Source of the DNA: Ecdyonurus torrentis
Taxonomy: Eukaryota > Arthropoda > Insecta > Ephemeroptera > Heptageniidae
Length of the DNA stretch: 64,000 nt
Direction of reading: 5' to 3'
NCBI GenBank assembly: GCA_949318235.1
Contig: CASGGR010000034.1
Span: 186,001-250,000, forward strand
Shown here: in pieces, positions 38,884 through 49,848 of the stretch
How positions within the stretch are numbered: the stretch's first letter is position 1
Layout of the letters: each line of letters opens with the position of its first letter
Notes under the pieces: generated by a model
Seen by the model: the letters and a program-made list of their open reading frames with translations, nothing else
What the model was told of the DNA's origin: nothing
The model's database searches: none
Translations under genes and position numbers: made by a program

Positions 38884-41020
38884 TACACTACTAAGGTCAT
38901 GTTAATAGTCAGTGATGACGTCACATATCTACTACGTAAACAACTAAAGTCAAGTTGATAGTCATTGATGACGTCACTTATCTACTGCTTCAATACTAAA
39001 CTCAAGATGGAAGTCAGTGATGGCGTCACTTATCTACTACATACATAACTAAAGTTAAGTTTATAGTCAGTAATGACGTCACTTATCAACTTCATACAAT
39101 ACTAAAGTCAAGTTGATAAACTGTTATGACGTCACTTCTCTACTTCATACACAACTAAAGTCAAGTTGAAAAACAATTATGACGTAGCTTATCGACGTCA
39201 TTAAATACTAAAGTCAAGTTGATAGTCAGTGATGACGTCACATATATGCTGCATACACTACTAAAGACAAGTTGATAGTCAGTGATGACGTCACTTATCT
39301 ACTTTATACACTACTAATGTCAAGTTGATAGTCAGTGTTGACGTCACTTATCTATATCATTCACTACAAAAGTCAAGATGATATTTAGTAAAAACGTCAC
39401 TTATCTACTTCATACACAACTAAAGTCAAGTTAACAGTCAGTGATGACGTCACTTCTCTACTTCATTTACTACTAAAGTCAAGTTGATAGACAGAGATGA
39501 CGTCACATATTTACTACGTAAACAACTTAAGTCAAGTTGATAGTCTGTGGTGACTTCACTTATCTACTTCATCAATACTAAAATCAAGATGGAAGTCAGT
39601 GATGGCGTCACTTATCTACTACATACATAACTAAAGTTAAGTTGATAGTCAGTAATGACGTCACTAACCTACTTCGTACACTACTAATGTCAAGTTGATA
39701 AACAGTTATGACGTCACTTCTCTACTTTATACACAACTAAAGTCAAGTTAAAAAACAATTATGACGTAACTAATCGACTTCATAAAATACTAAAGTCAAG
39801 ATGATAGTCAGTGATGACGTCACATATATGCTTCATACACTACTAAGGACAAGTTATTAGTCAGTGATGACGTCACTTATCTACTCTATACACTACTAAA
39901 GTCAAGTTGATTGTCAGTGATGACGTCACTTATCTACTTCATACACTACAAAACTCAAGATGAAATTTAGTAATAACGTCACTTTTCTACTTCATACACA
40001 ACTAAAGTCAAGTTGATAATCAGTGATGACGTCACTTATCTTCTTCATACACTCCTAAAGTCAAGTTGATAGTCAAAGATGACGTCACATATCTACTACG
40101 TCACTCATTTACTTCATACACAACTAAAGTCAAGTTGATAATTAGTGATGACGTCACTTATCTTCTTCATACACTCCTAAATTCAAGTTGATAGTCAAAG
40201 ATGACATCACATATCTACTACGTCACTCATCTACTTCATACACAACTAAAGTCAAGTTGATAATCAGTGATGACGTCACTTATCTACTTTATACACTCCT
40301 AAAGTCAAGTTGATAATCAGTGATGACGTCACTTATCTACTTCATCAATAATAAAATAAAGTTGGAAATCAGTGATGGCGTCACTTATCTACTACTTACA
40401 TAACTTAAGTCAAGTTGATAGTCAGTGATGACGTCACTTGTCTACTTCATACACTACTAAAGTCAAGTTAATAGTCAGAGATGACGTCACATATCTACTT
40501 CATACACTACTAAAGTCAAGTTGATAGTCAGTGATGCCTTCACTTATCTTTTCCATACACTACTAAAGTCAAGTTGATAGTCAGTGATGGCGTAACTTAT
40601 CTCCTTCATAAACTACTAAAGTCAAGATGATAGTCAGTGATAACGTCATATATGGACTTCATACACTACTAAAGTCAAGTTTAAAAACAATTATGACGTA
40701 ACTTATCGACTTCATATAATATTAAAGTCGAGTTGATAGTCAATGATGACGTCACATATCTGCTTCATACGCTACTAAATACTAATTGATAGTTAGTGAT
40801 AACGTCACTTATCTACTTTATACACAACTAAAGTCAAGATGATAGTTAGTGATGACGTCACATATCTACTTCATACACTACCAAAGTCAAGATGATAGTC
40901 AGTGATAAAGTCACTTATCTACTTCATACAACACTAAAATCAATTTGGTAGTAAGTGATGGCATCACTTATCTACTTTATAAACTACTAAAATCAAAATA
41001 TTAGTCATTGATAGCGTCAC
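38884..41020. repeat. Sat53 cassette I (53-bp satellite with CRE palindrome, about 40 units)
   Basis: A second tandem repeat with a 53-bp period; for example 'gatgacgtcac' occurs at 38914 and 38967. The usual unit reads, in parts, 'ctaaagtcaagttgatag', 'tcagtgatgacgtcac' and 'ttatctacttcatacacta'. Most units carry TGACGTCA, the palindromic cAMP-response element. Others carry changed forms (tggcgtca, tgacgtag, taacgtca, tgacttca, tgacatca). The cassette begins with 'ctaaggtcatgttaatag' and ends with 'agtcattgatagcgtcac'. It interrupts Sat342, with the same roughly 39 bp of Sat342 on both sides. No open frame or transposase is seen. It contains the empty counterpart (TA at 40450-40451) of the transposon site in cassette II. 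Confidence 0.95.
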
Positions 41021-41057
41021 GATTTTTGATGATATCTCAGAAACTAATAATGCTACA
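41019..41057. repeat. Right border copy of the 39-bp Sat342 segment, cassette I
   Basis: Directly after 'gatagcgtc' the sequence returns to Sat342 at 'acgatttttgatg' and runs to 'aatgctaca', continuing as 'gacttacgg' as in a normal monomer. The 'ac' at the junction is shared by both families (microhomology). Confidence 0.85.
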
Positions 41058-41121
41058 GACTTACGGTTTGAACTGAAATGCATCTCCTTGAATTGTCTTA
41101 TGAAAAGTTTATTACACTTTA

Positions 41122-41337
41122 GTCGCAAAAAATAAAACTTTCTCAGTTTTTTAGAATTTAGTATTTTCTTACCGAAGTCTATAGCATTGTAGCCCATATA
41201 AAGAAAAACTTTGTAACTCGAGTTCCAATTGAGATAGAAAGTTGATGATATCTCAGAAACTTATAATGCTACAGACTTACGGTTTGAACTAAAATGTATC
41301 ACTTTGAAATGTCTTATGAAAAGTTTATTACACTTTA
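41122..41337. repeat. Truncated Sat342 monomer (216 bp), internal deletion of about 120 bp
   Basis: The monomer runs normally to 'gagatagaaagttg' and then jumps directly to 'atgatatctcag' near 41244, missing the central A/T-run segment. The same breakpoint occurs in the monomer at 46841-47056 after cassette II, so the deletion predates the duplication of this region. Confidence 0.85.
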
Positions 41338-43970
41338 GTCGCAAAAAATAAAACTTTCTCAGTTTTTGAGAATTTTTGAATTTTCTTACCGAAGTCTATA
41401 GCATTGTAGCCCATATGAAGAAAAAAAATTTGTAACTCAAGTTCTAATTGTGATGGAAACTTGTGGTTTTGAAATAAAGTGATGCAAAACGCTCTATAAC
41501 TTTAAATTCACCTCTAGAAACAAAACTGAAAAAAATAATTTTTCCAAAAAAATTGTGTTTTTCAGATTCTGAAAACGATTTTTGATGATATCTCAGAACA
41601 TAATAATGCTACAGACTTACGGTTTGAACTGAAATGTATCACTTTGAAATGTCTTATGAAAAGTTTATTACACTTTAGTCGCAACAAATAAAACTTTCTC
41701 AGTTTTTGAGAATTTTCGTATTTTCTTACCGGAGTCTATAGCATTGTAGCCCATATGAAGAAGAAAAAAGTTTCTAACTCGAGTTCTAATTGAGATGGAA
41801 AATTGCGGTTTTGAAATAAAGTGATGCAAAACGCTCTATAATACTAAATTCACCTCTAGAAACAAATTTGAGAAAAATAATTTTTCCAAAAAAATTGTGT
41901 TTTTTTTCAGATTATGAAAACGATTTTTGATGATATCTCAGAAACTAATAATGCTACAAACTTACGGTTTGAACTGAAATGTATCACTTTGAAATGTCTA
42001 ATGAAAAGTTTATTACACTTAAGTCGCAAAAAATAAAACTTTCTCAGTTTTTGAGAATTTTCGTAATTTCTTACCGAAGTCTATAGCATTGTAGCCCATA
42101 CAAAGAAAAAAAAAGTTTGTAACTCGAGTTCTAATTGAGATGGAAAGTTGTGGTTTTGAAATAAAGTGATGCAAAACGCTCTTTAGTTTTAAATTCACCT
42201 CTAGAAACAAAACTGAGAAAAATAATTTTTCCAAAAAAATTGTGTTTTTCAGATTCGGAAAACGATTTTTGATGATATCTCAGAAACTAATAATGCTACA
42301 GACTTACGGTTTGAACTGAAATGTATCACTTTGAAATGTCTAATGAAAAGTTTATTACACTTAAGTCGCAAAAAATAAAACTTTCTCAGTTTTTGAGAAT
42401 TTTCGTAATTTCTTACCGAAGTCTATAGCATTGTAGCCCATATGAAGAAGAAAAAAGTTTGTAACTCAAGTTCTAATTGAGATGGAAAGTTGTGGTTTTG
42501 AAATAAAGTGATGCAAAACATTCTATAGTACTAAATTCACCTCTAGAAAAAAAATTGAGAAAAAAAAATTTCCAAAATAATTGTGTTTTTCAGATTCTGA
42601 AAACAATTTTTGATGATATCTCAGAAACTAATAATGCTACAGACTTACGGTTTGTACTGAAATGTATCACTTTGAAATGTCTTATGAAAAGTTTATTACA
42701 ATTTAGTCGCAAATAATAAAACTTTCTCAGTTTTTGAGAATTTTCGTATTTTCTTACCGAAGTCTATAGCATTGTAGCCCATATGAAGAAAAAAAAAGTT
42801 TGTAACTCGAGTTCTAATTGAGATGGAAAGTTGTGGTTTTGAAATAAAGTGATGCAAAACGCTCTTTAGTTTTAAATTCACCTCTAGAAACAAAACTGAG
42901 AAAAATAATTTGTCCAAAAAAATTGTGTTTTTCAGATTCGGAAAACGATTTTTGATGATATCTCAGAAACTAATAATGCTACAGACTTACGGTTTAAACT
43001 GAAATGTATCACTTTGAAATGTCTTATGAAAAGTTTATTACACTTTAGTCGCAACAAATAAAACTTTCTCAGTTTTTGAGAATTTTCGTATTTTTTTACC
43101 GGAGTCTATAGCATTGTAGCCCATATGAAGAAGAAAAAAGTTTCTAACTCGAGTTCTAATTGAGATGGAAAGTTGCGGTTTTGAAATAAAGTGATGCAAA
43201 ACGCTCAATAAATATAAATTCACCTCTAGAAACAAATTTGAGAAAAATAATTTTTCCAAAAAAATTGTGTTTTTCAGATTATTAAAACGATTTTTGATGA
43301 TATCTCAGAAATTAATAATGCTACAAATTTACGGTTTGAACTGAAATGTATCACTTTGAAATGTCTAATGAAAAGTTTATTACACTTTGGTCGCAAAAAA
43401 TAAAACTTTCTCAGTTTTTGAGAATTTTCGTAATTTCTTACCGAAGTCTATAGCATTGTAGCCCATATGAAGAAAAAAAAAGTTTGTAACTCAAGTTCTA
43501 ATTGAGATGGAAAGTTGCGGTTTTGAAATAAAGTGATGCAAAACGCTCTATAGTTTTAAAATTACCTCTAAAAACAAAACTGAGAAAAATAATTTGTCCA
43601 AAAAAATTGTGTTTTTCAGATTCTGAAAACGATTTTTGATGATATCTCAGAAACTAATAATGCTACAGACTTACGGTTTAAACTGAAATGTATCACTTTG
43701 AAATGTCTTATTAAAAGTTTATTACACTTTAGTCGAAGAAAATAAAACTTTCTCAGTTTTTGAGAATTTTCGAATTTTCTTACCGAAGTCTATAGCATTG
43801 TAGCCAATATGAAGAAGAACAAAGTTTGTAACTCGAGGTCTAATTTAGATGGAAAGTTGCGGTTTTGAAATAAAGTGATGCAAAACGCTCTATAGTACTA
43901 AATTCACCTCTAGAAACAAAATTGAGAAAAATAATTTTTCAAAAAAAAATGTGTTTTTCAGATTCTGAAA

Positions 43971-44009
43971 ACGATTTTTGATGATATCTCAGAAACTAAT
44001 AATGCTACA
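43971..44009. repeat. Left border copy of the 39-bp Sat342 segment, cassette II
   Basis: Sat342 stops at 'aatgctaca', at the same base as before cassettes I, IV and V, and Sat53 begins with 'tacactactaaggtcatg'. Confidence 0.85.
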
Positions 44010-45524
44010 TACACTACTAAGGTCATGTTAATAGTCAGTGATGACGTCACATATCTACTACGTAAACAACTAAAGTCAAGTTGATAGTCATTGATGACGT
44101 CACTTATCTACTGCTTCAATACTAAACTCAAGATGGAAGTCAGTGATGGCGTCACTTATCTACTACATACATAACTAAAGTTAAGTTTATAGTCAGTAAT
44201 GACGTCACTTATCTACTTCATACAATACTAAAGTCAAGTTGATAAACTGTTATGACGTCACTTCTCTACTTCATACACAACTAAAGTCAAGTTGAAAAAC
44301 AATTATGACGTAGCTTATCGACGTCATTAAATACTAAAGTCAAGTTGATAGTCAGTGATGACGTCACATATATGCTTCATACACTACTAAAGACAAGTTG
44401 ATAGTCAGTGATGACGTCACTTATCTACTTTATACACTACTAATGTCAAGTTGATAGTCAGTGTTGATGTCACTTATCTATATCATTCACCACAAAAGTC
44501 AAGATGATATTTAGTAAAAACGTCACTTATCTACTTCATACACAACTAAAGTCAAGTTAACAGTCAGTGATGACGTCACTTCTCTACTTCATTTACTACT
44601 AAAGTCAAGTTGATAGACAGAGATGACGTCACATATTTACTACGTAAACAACATAAGTCAAGTTGATAGTCTGTGGTGACTTCACTTATCTACTTCATCA
44701 ATACTAAAATCAAGATGGAAGTCAGTGATGGCGTCACTTATCTACTACATACATAACTAAAGTTAAGTTGATAGTCAGTAATGACGTCACTAACCTACTT
44801 CGTACACTACTAATGTCAAGTTGATAAACAGTTATGACGTCACTTCTCTACTTTATACACAACTAAAGTCAAGTTAAAAAACAATTATGACGTAACTAAT
44901 CGACTTCATAAAATACTAAAGTCAAGATGATAGTCAGTGATGACGTCACATATATGCTTTATACACTACTAAGGACAAGTTATTAGTCAGTGATGACGTC
45001 ACTTATCTACTCTATACACTACTAAAGTCAAGTTGATTGTCAGTAATGACGTCACTTATCTACTTCATACACTACAAAACTCAAGATGAAATTTAGTAAT
45101 AACGTCACTTATCTACTTCATACACAACTAAAGTCAAGTTGATAATCAGTGATGACGTCACTTATCTTCTTCATACACTCCTAAAGTCAAGTTGATAGTC
45201 AAAGATGACGTCACATATCTACTACGTCACTCATCTACTTCATACACAACTAAAGTCAAGTTGATAATTAGTGATGACGTCACTTATCTTCTTCATACAC
45301 TCCTAAAGTCAAGTTGATAGTCAAAGATGACATCACATATCTACTACGTCACTCATCTACTTCATACACAACTAAAGTCAAGTTGATAGTCAGTGATGAC
45401 GTCACTTATCTACTTCATCAATAATAAAATAAAGTTGGAAATCAGTGATGGCGTCACTTATCTACTACTTACATAACTTAAGTCAAGTTGATATTCAGTG
45501 ATGACGTCACTTATCTACTTCATA

Positions 45525-45790
45525 CAGTACAGAGCAGCAAAAATGTTAACAAAGGATATGCCGCTCCAATGAGGTATCTGGACGGAAATTGTCATCACTA
45601 CAGCAAGGTGTGTCCACTGCCGCAATTCACCGCCTTCTTGTGCAGTCACTTGTCTATGAAATAACCAAAAGATGCATGCCTCCTGGATGGGCAGTCTCGT
45701 GCACACCTTCTCTCTCTTTTTGTTCTCGCTGCCTGTATCGAGAAAATATCATACACAAACAAACTGAAGACAGCAAAATAAAAACTCCAC
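45525..45790 (+). repeat. Left terminal inverted repeat of the TA-flanked element
   Basis: 266-bp arm. It pairs with 45956-46221 with few mismatches; for example 'gaagacagcaaaa' at 45766 pairs with 'ttttgctgtcttc' at 45968-45980, both 241 bases from the element ends. Very long arms of this kind allow the single strand to fold back completely. Confidence 0.9.
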
Positions 45791-45792
45791 AC

Positions 45793-45794
<2 letters not shown>

Positions 45795-45859
<65 letters not shown>
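45795..45859. repeat. (CT)n microsatellite in the transposon loop
   Basis: About 32 uninterrupted CT dinucleotides, followed after a G by an imperfect continuation ('ttctctctgt'). The flanking arm contains 'cttctctctc' and the opposite side of the loop has 'gagagcgagagagg', so the tract probably grew from a short pyrimidine run in the element. Open frames reading Ser-Leu or Arg-Glu repeats here are artefacts of the microsatellite. Confidence 0.97.
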
Positions 45860-45862
<3 letters not shown>

Positions 45863-45955
45863 CTCTCTGTCTAAAATTCATACCAATACTATATTATAGG
45901 AAAAACAGTGCGTGAGTGTGAGCGCACAACACGATCAACTAGGAGAGCGAGAGAG

Positions 45956-46221
45956 GTGGAGTTGATTTTTTGCTGTCTTCAGTTTGTTTGAGTATGATAT
46001 TTTCTCGATACAGGCAGCGAGAACAAAAAGAGAGAGAAGGTGTGCACGAGACTGCCCATCCAGGAGGCATGCATCTTTTGGTTATTTCATAGACAAGTGA
46101 CTGCACAAGAAGGCGGTGAATTGCGGCAGTGGACACACCTTGCTGTAGTGATGACAGTAACTGTCCAGATACCTCATTGGAGCGGCATATCCTTTGTTAA
46201 CATTTTTGCTGCTCTGTACTG
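45956..46221 (-). repeat. Right terminal inverted repeat of the TA-flanked element
   Basis: 266-bp arm, the reverse complement of the left arm. The small differences between the arms ('ggaaattgtcatcac' on the left, 'gtgatgacagtaactg' on the right) show that they have begun to diverge since insertion or since their last homogenisation. Confidence 0.9.
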
Positions 46222-46739
46222 TACACTACTAAAGTCAAGTTAATAGTCAGAGATGACGTCACATATCTACTTCATACACTACTAAAGTCAAGTTGATAGT
46301 CAGTGATGCCTTTACTTATCTTTTCCATACACTACTAAAGTCAAGATGATAGTCAGTGATAACGTCATATATGGACTTCATACACTACTAAAGTCAAGTT
46401 TAAAAACAATTATGACGTAACTTATCGACTTCATATAATATTAAAGTCAAGTTGATAGTCAATGATGACGTCACATATCTGCTTCATACGCTACTAAATA
46501 CTAATTGATAGTTAGTGATAACGTCACTTATCTACTTTATACACAACTAAAGTCAAGATGATAGTTAGTGATGACGTCACATATCTACTTCATACACTAC
46601 CAAAGTCAAGATGATAGTCAGTGATAAAGTCACTTATCTACTTCATACAACACTAAAATCAATTTGGTAGTAAGTAATGGCATCACTTATCTACTTTATA
46701 AACTACTAAAATCAAAATATTAGTCATTGATAGCGTCAC

Positions 46740-47591
46740 GATTTTTGATAATATCTCAGAAACTAATAATGCTACAGACTTACGGTTTGAACTGAAATGC
46801 ATCTCCTTGAATTGTCTTATGAAAAGTTTAATACACTTTAGTCGCAAAAAATAAAACTTTCTCAGTTTTTTAGAATTTAGTATTTTCTTACCGAAGTCTA
46901 TAGCATTGTAGCCCATATAAAGAAAAAGTTTGTAACTCGAGTTCCAATTGAGATAGAAAGTTGATGATATCTCAGAAACTAATAATGCTACAGACTTACG
47001 GTTTGAACTAAAATGTATCACTTTGAAATGTCTTATGAAAAGTTTATTACACTTTAGTCGCAAAAAATAAAACTTTCTCAGTTTTTGAGAATTTTCGAAT
47101 TTTCTTACCGAAGTCTATAGCATTGTAGCCCATATGAAGAAAAAAAATTTGTAACTCGAGTTCTAATTGTGATGGAAAGTTGTGCTTTTGAAATAAAGTG
47201 ATGCAAAACTCTCTATAACTTTAAATTCACCTGTAGAAACAAAACTGAAAAAAATAATTTTTCCAAAAAAATTGTGTTTTTCAGATTCTAAAAACGATTT
47301 TTGATGATATCTCAGAAACTAATAATGCTACAGACTTACGGTTTGAACTGAAATGTATCACTTTGAAATGTCTTATGAAAAGTTTATTACACTTTAGTCG
47401 CAAAAAATAAAACTTTCTCAGTTTTTGAGAATTTTCGTATTTTCTTACCGAAGTCTATAACATTGTAGCCCATATGAAGAAAAAAAAAGTTTGTAACTCT
47501 AGTTCTAATTGAGATGGAAAGTTGTGGTTTTGAAATAAAGTGATGCGAAACGCTCTATAATTTTAAATTCACCTTTAGAAACAAAACTGAG
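46740..47591. repeat. Sat342 array 3 (short, interrupted on the right)
   Basis: Two and a half monomers after cassette II. They begin like the segment after cassette I, including the 216-bp deleted monomer at 46841-47056. The last monomer breaks off at 'aaacaaaactgag' (47591), where an unrelated AT-rich insertion starts. Confidence 0.93.
46841..47056. repeat. Truncated Sat342 monomer (216 bp), second copy
   Basis: Same internal deletion breakpoint as 41122-41337 ('agatagaaagttg' joined to 'atgatatctcag'). It supports common descent of the right flanks of cassettes I and II. Confidence 0.85.
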
Positions 47592-47664
47592 TATCTATAA
47601 GAAATTTTTTTATTTCTAAACACTTGATATTGTTTTTATTTTATATAAACTATTTTTATTCTTA

Positions 47665-48143
47665 ACAATGAGGAAGACTAATGATTTTTGGGACAGCATT
47701 TGAGCACATTTTTAGAAAGAGCATAATTAGTAGATTCTATTGACATCAATATTTACATTTATTACTTAAATTTTAGCGATTAATTAATGATTTAAAAGTG
47801 GCAGCCACGCCCCCAAGAAGCCTGTGCTGTTAGTCATTTGTTTGAATTTGCAGCGGAGTCTGATCTTCTTTTGCAAATTTGGATACGAGAATTTAAATAT
47901 TCGCGTAAAATTTAAAATCTCGTATCCAAATTTGCAGAAGAACATCAGACTCCGCTGCAAATTCAAACAAATGACTAACGGCACAGGCTTCTTGGGGGCG
48001 TGGCCGCCACTTTTAAATCATTAATTAATCGCTGAAATTTAAGTAATAAAGGTAAATATTGATATCAATAGAATCTACTAATTATGCTCTTTCTAAAAAT
48101 GTGCTCAAATACTGTCCCAAAAATCATTAGTCTTCCTCATTGT
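47665..48143. mobile_element. Near-perfect 479-bp palindrome, candidate foldback or MITE element
   Basis: Two 226-bp arms (47665-47890 and 47918-48143) are reverse complements with only a few mismatches, around a 27-base AT-rich loop. The ends are 'acaatgagg' and 'cctcattgt'. The arms carry 'gcagcggagtctgat', 'ggatacgag' and a G+C-richer 'cgcccccaagaagcc'. It is flanked by 'ttctta' and 'ctatgtg', and I could not define a target-site duplication, so the superfamily is open. The 66-codon frames on the two strands are mirror images and not genes. It could also be a structural palindrome made by inverted duplication rather than by transposition. Confidence 0.75.
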
Positions 48144-48434
48144 CTATGTGCATAAAACACGCGCGCGTAAATGTTAATGAACTTGACTGTGCCTACAACA
48201 AAAACAAACCTAACCTTGTTAATCTAAAAAGAAAAGAAAAATTATCATAATAATAATATTATTTTTTTAATGTAAACATATATAATTGCAGGACTATGAA
48301 CTTAGTAAAATATTCAAAGAGAAACAAAATATATATATATTTGCAAAACTTAAGTATTTTTCAATAACTCTAATAATCAGTTGACAATTATAACATTATC
48401 TTTTACTATACCGTATCATACGACATTATGCTAT
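48144..48434. other. AT-rich spacer with no recognisable feature
   Basis: It contains a short 'acgcgcgcg' alternating run near 48160 and a 'tatatatata' run near 48331. I see no open frame, repeat copy or RNA gene. An isolated 'cctaacct' near 48219 resembles the insect telomere repeat but is a single occurrence. Confidence 0.5.
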
Positions 48435-48810
48435 GTTATATTATATTATATTATATCACAATATATTCTATTATACTATATTATATAATATTATATTTTA
48501 TTATATTATATTATATTACATTATATTATATTATGTTATATTATATTATATTATATTATATTATATTATTTTATTTTATATTATATTTTATTATATTATA
48601 TTATATTATATTATATTATATTATATTATATTATATTATATTATATTATATTATATTATATTATATTATATTATATTATATTATATTATATTATATTATA
48701 TTATATTATATTATATTATATTATATTATATTATATTATATTATATTATATTATATTATATTATATTATATTATATTATATTATATTTTATTTTATTATA
48801 TTATTATATA
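48435..48810. repeat. (TTATA)n pentanucleotide microsatellite, about 375 bp
   Basis: TTATA is repeated tens of times. The core at about 48593-48784 is essentially perfect, and both ends carry interruptions (for example 'tatgttata' and 'ttattttatttta'). The long Tyr/Ile/Leu-rich open frames across it in several frames come from the absence of in-frame stops in the pentamer and are not genes. A tract of pure A and T this long will melt easily and is prone to length change. Confidence 0.97.
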
Positions 48811-49304
48811 CTTTTTATATATTCTCTGTTCTCTTCGCTAACAAAGGCAAAAAAACGTATTTAAATAAATTTTAAAAACTATATATATTCTAATTATGTA
48901 AAAATATAAAACACTTATTAATATATCTCGTATTTGGTAATTTAAAATTCTAAAATATGCTAATATCTATCTAATAAATCAATACAACACGCGTTTTAAT
49001 ATACCTAATATTATAATAAAAATAAAAACACAAAATTACGATTTGTATTTATATTTAAAATGCGTTATATTTTTAACATATAATCTAATTTAAGATAATT
49101 TTATTATAAAACAAACCATTTATTACAAATGACCTAGTATTTTTAAAAATTGTATACATATAACAATCAAAACATAAAACAAATTCTTTCGTCGAGTAAA
49201 GTATAAACTAAAAGGCTCGCTACACACTAAATATTAAAATACTCTTACCCTGCAAAATAAAATAAACACATGCTACTCACACGTATACACTCATAAACTA
49301 AACC
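48811..49304. other. AT-rich stretch with no supported feature
   Basis: Low-complexity A/T-rich sequence. I found no open frame, tRNA-like fold or similarity to Sat342 or Sat53. Given the retropepsin remnant that follows on the minus strand, it could contain decayed downstream retroelement sequence, but nothing recognisable remains. Confidence 0.45.
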
Positions 49305-49649
49305 CTAGCGTAATACAGCAAAATGCACGCAAGAGATTGACTTACGGCGGGCGTTAAAACTCAAATTGTGAACCTTGAAAAAATCACCCCCCAATACAAT
49401 TTGAGGTGAATATTCATTAACTACGCAAAATCTATGAACTACCGTAAAATTCCCTTATTCAATTTTAACATTTGCAAACCCTCTAATTTTATTAGAAATA
49501 TTAATATAAGTTCTCGACTCAATGAAATTTTGAAAAGTAAGATTATTAACTACAAAAGAACTATCAATGAAGCTAATATTTGACAAAGCATCTACACTTG
49601 CCATTGAAATTTTATTATTCGCTTTTACACGAAAAACACTTAGCTCCAT
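49305..49649 (-). pseudogene. Decayed retropepsin-like (LTR-retrotransposon aspartic protease) remnant
   Basis: Read on the minus strand from 49649, a 64-codon frame ends in TAA at 49455-49457, and the same frame then continues for about 49 codons to TAG at 49305-49307. The order of motifs fits a retropepsin. First comes VDALSNISFID (around 49570-49600), in the place of the usual D-T/S-G-S active-site loop with its following SFI. Then comes GFANVKIE just before the stop. After it come QIVLGGDFFKVHN (around 49362-49403), like the conserved I-L-G-x-D-F segment, and a short tail. The catalytic D is kept, but the next two residues are A-L rather than T/S-G, and there is an in-frame stop, so it would be inactive. 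gag is missing between it and the LTR at 49849. The identification is from motif pattern only. Confidence 0.5.
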
Positions 49650-49833
49650 CTCTCTTTTCTTATCTACCCCAGTTAATGGTGTAAAGTTACATATATATAT
49701 ATTTATATAAAGAAGAAATAAAATTTTGTTGTTAAAAATTACAGGGCATAAATTTTTATTTCTATTAGTAATACTAATGCAAAACTAAATCTTATACTGT
49801 TATTATTATTATCATTATTACACCATTATGAAA
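49650..49833. other. AT-rich segment between the LTR-like end and the protease remnant
   Basis: 184 bp of AT-rich sequence with a 'tatatatatata' run near 49692 and an 'attatt' microrepeat near 49801-49820. In the orientation of the retroelement this is where the leader and gag should be. Only a trace of that length remains, so most of the 5' internal region has been lost. Confidence 0.45.
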
Positions 49834-49848
49834 CAGGCGTCTCCACCA
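49834..49848 (-). other. Primer-binding-site-like motif next to the LTR
   Basis: On the minus strand TGGTGGAGACGCCTG follows the LTR end '...GTAACA' directly. Reverse-transcribing LTR elements have a site starting TGG here, complementary to the 3' CCA end of a tRNA. I cannot assign the tRNA. Confidence 0.5.

Larger units (their letters stand above)
41021..44009. repeat. Sat342 array 2 (about 9 monomers, edge copies diverged)
   Basis: Sat342 between cassettes I and II. The first monomers after the cassette are diverged ('gaaatgcatctccttgaattg', 'gttttttagaatttagtattttc') and one is shortened (see 41122-41337). The rest resemble the subtypes of the 22-38 kb region. The last monomer, with 'gccaatatgaagaagaacaaag' and 'taatttagatgg', closely matches the one before cassette I. 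The Sat342 left flank was therefore duplicated together with the cassette. Confidence 0.93.
45525..46221. mobile_element. Non-autonomous Tc1/mariner-like inverted-repeat element (MITE or foldback type), 697 bp
   Basis: The ends are exact inverted copies, starting CAGTACAGAGCAGC at 45525 and ending GCTGCTCTGTACTG at 46221. The arms stay co-linear for 266 bases (45525-45790 with 45956-46221). The element is flanked by TA on both sides (45523-45524 and 46222-46223) within Sat53 'ttcatacactacta'. The unoccupied site in cassette I has a single TA. TA duplication together with ends starting CAGT is characteristic of the Tc1/mariner/pogo superfamily. No transposase frame is present. Short open frames within the arms are mirror images of each other and are not genes. 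The loop (45791-45955) holds a (CT)n tract. The superfamily call is good; the family is not identified. Confidence 0.88.
44010..46739. repeat. Sat53 cassette II (about 38 units, split by a transposon)
   Basis: Same ends and same order of variant units as cassette I (left offset 5,126, right offset 5,719). The 593-base difference is accounted for by a 697-base element plus its 2-base target duplication, minus two 53-bp units missing from this copy. One missing unit falls before 'catcaataataaaataaag' and one after 'cttatcttttccatacac'. Single changes at the CRE include tgatgtca at 44465, where cassette I has tgacgtca. Confidence 0.95.

Noticed and set aside
38884..41020. CRISPR array
   Set aside because: The 53-bp units abut with no unique spacers between them, and the setting is eukaryotic satellite DNA.
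45515..46243. Open frames of 63-108 codons inside the TA-flanked element, including Ser-Leu and Arg-Glu repeats
   Set aside because: The frames on opposite arms are mirror copies caused by the inverted repeats, and the repetitive parts come from (CT)n. There is no transposase motif.
47784..48024. Two 66-codon frames, one on each strand
   Set aside because: They mirror each other across the palindrome and have no recognisable domain.
48215..48230. Telomere repeat (CCTAA)n of insects
   Set aside because: Only a single 'cctaacct' occurs; there is no array.
48428..48864. Open frames of 137 and 143 codons rich in Tyr, Ile and Leu
   Set aside because: They are translations of the (TTATA)n microsatellite, which lacks stops in several frames.
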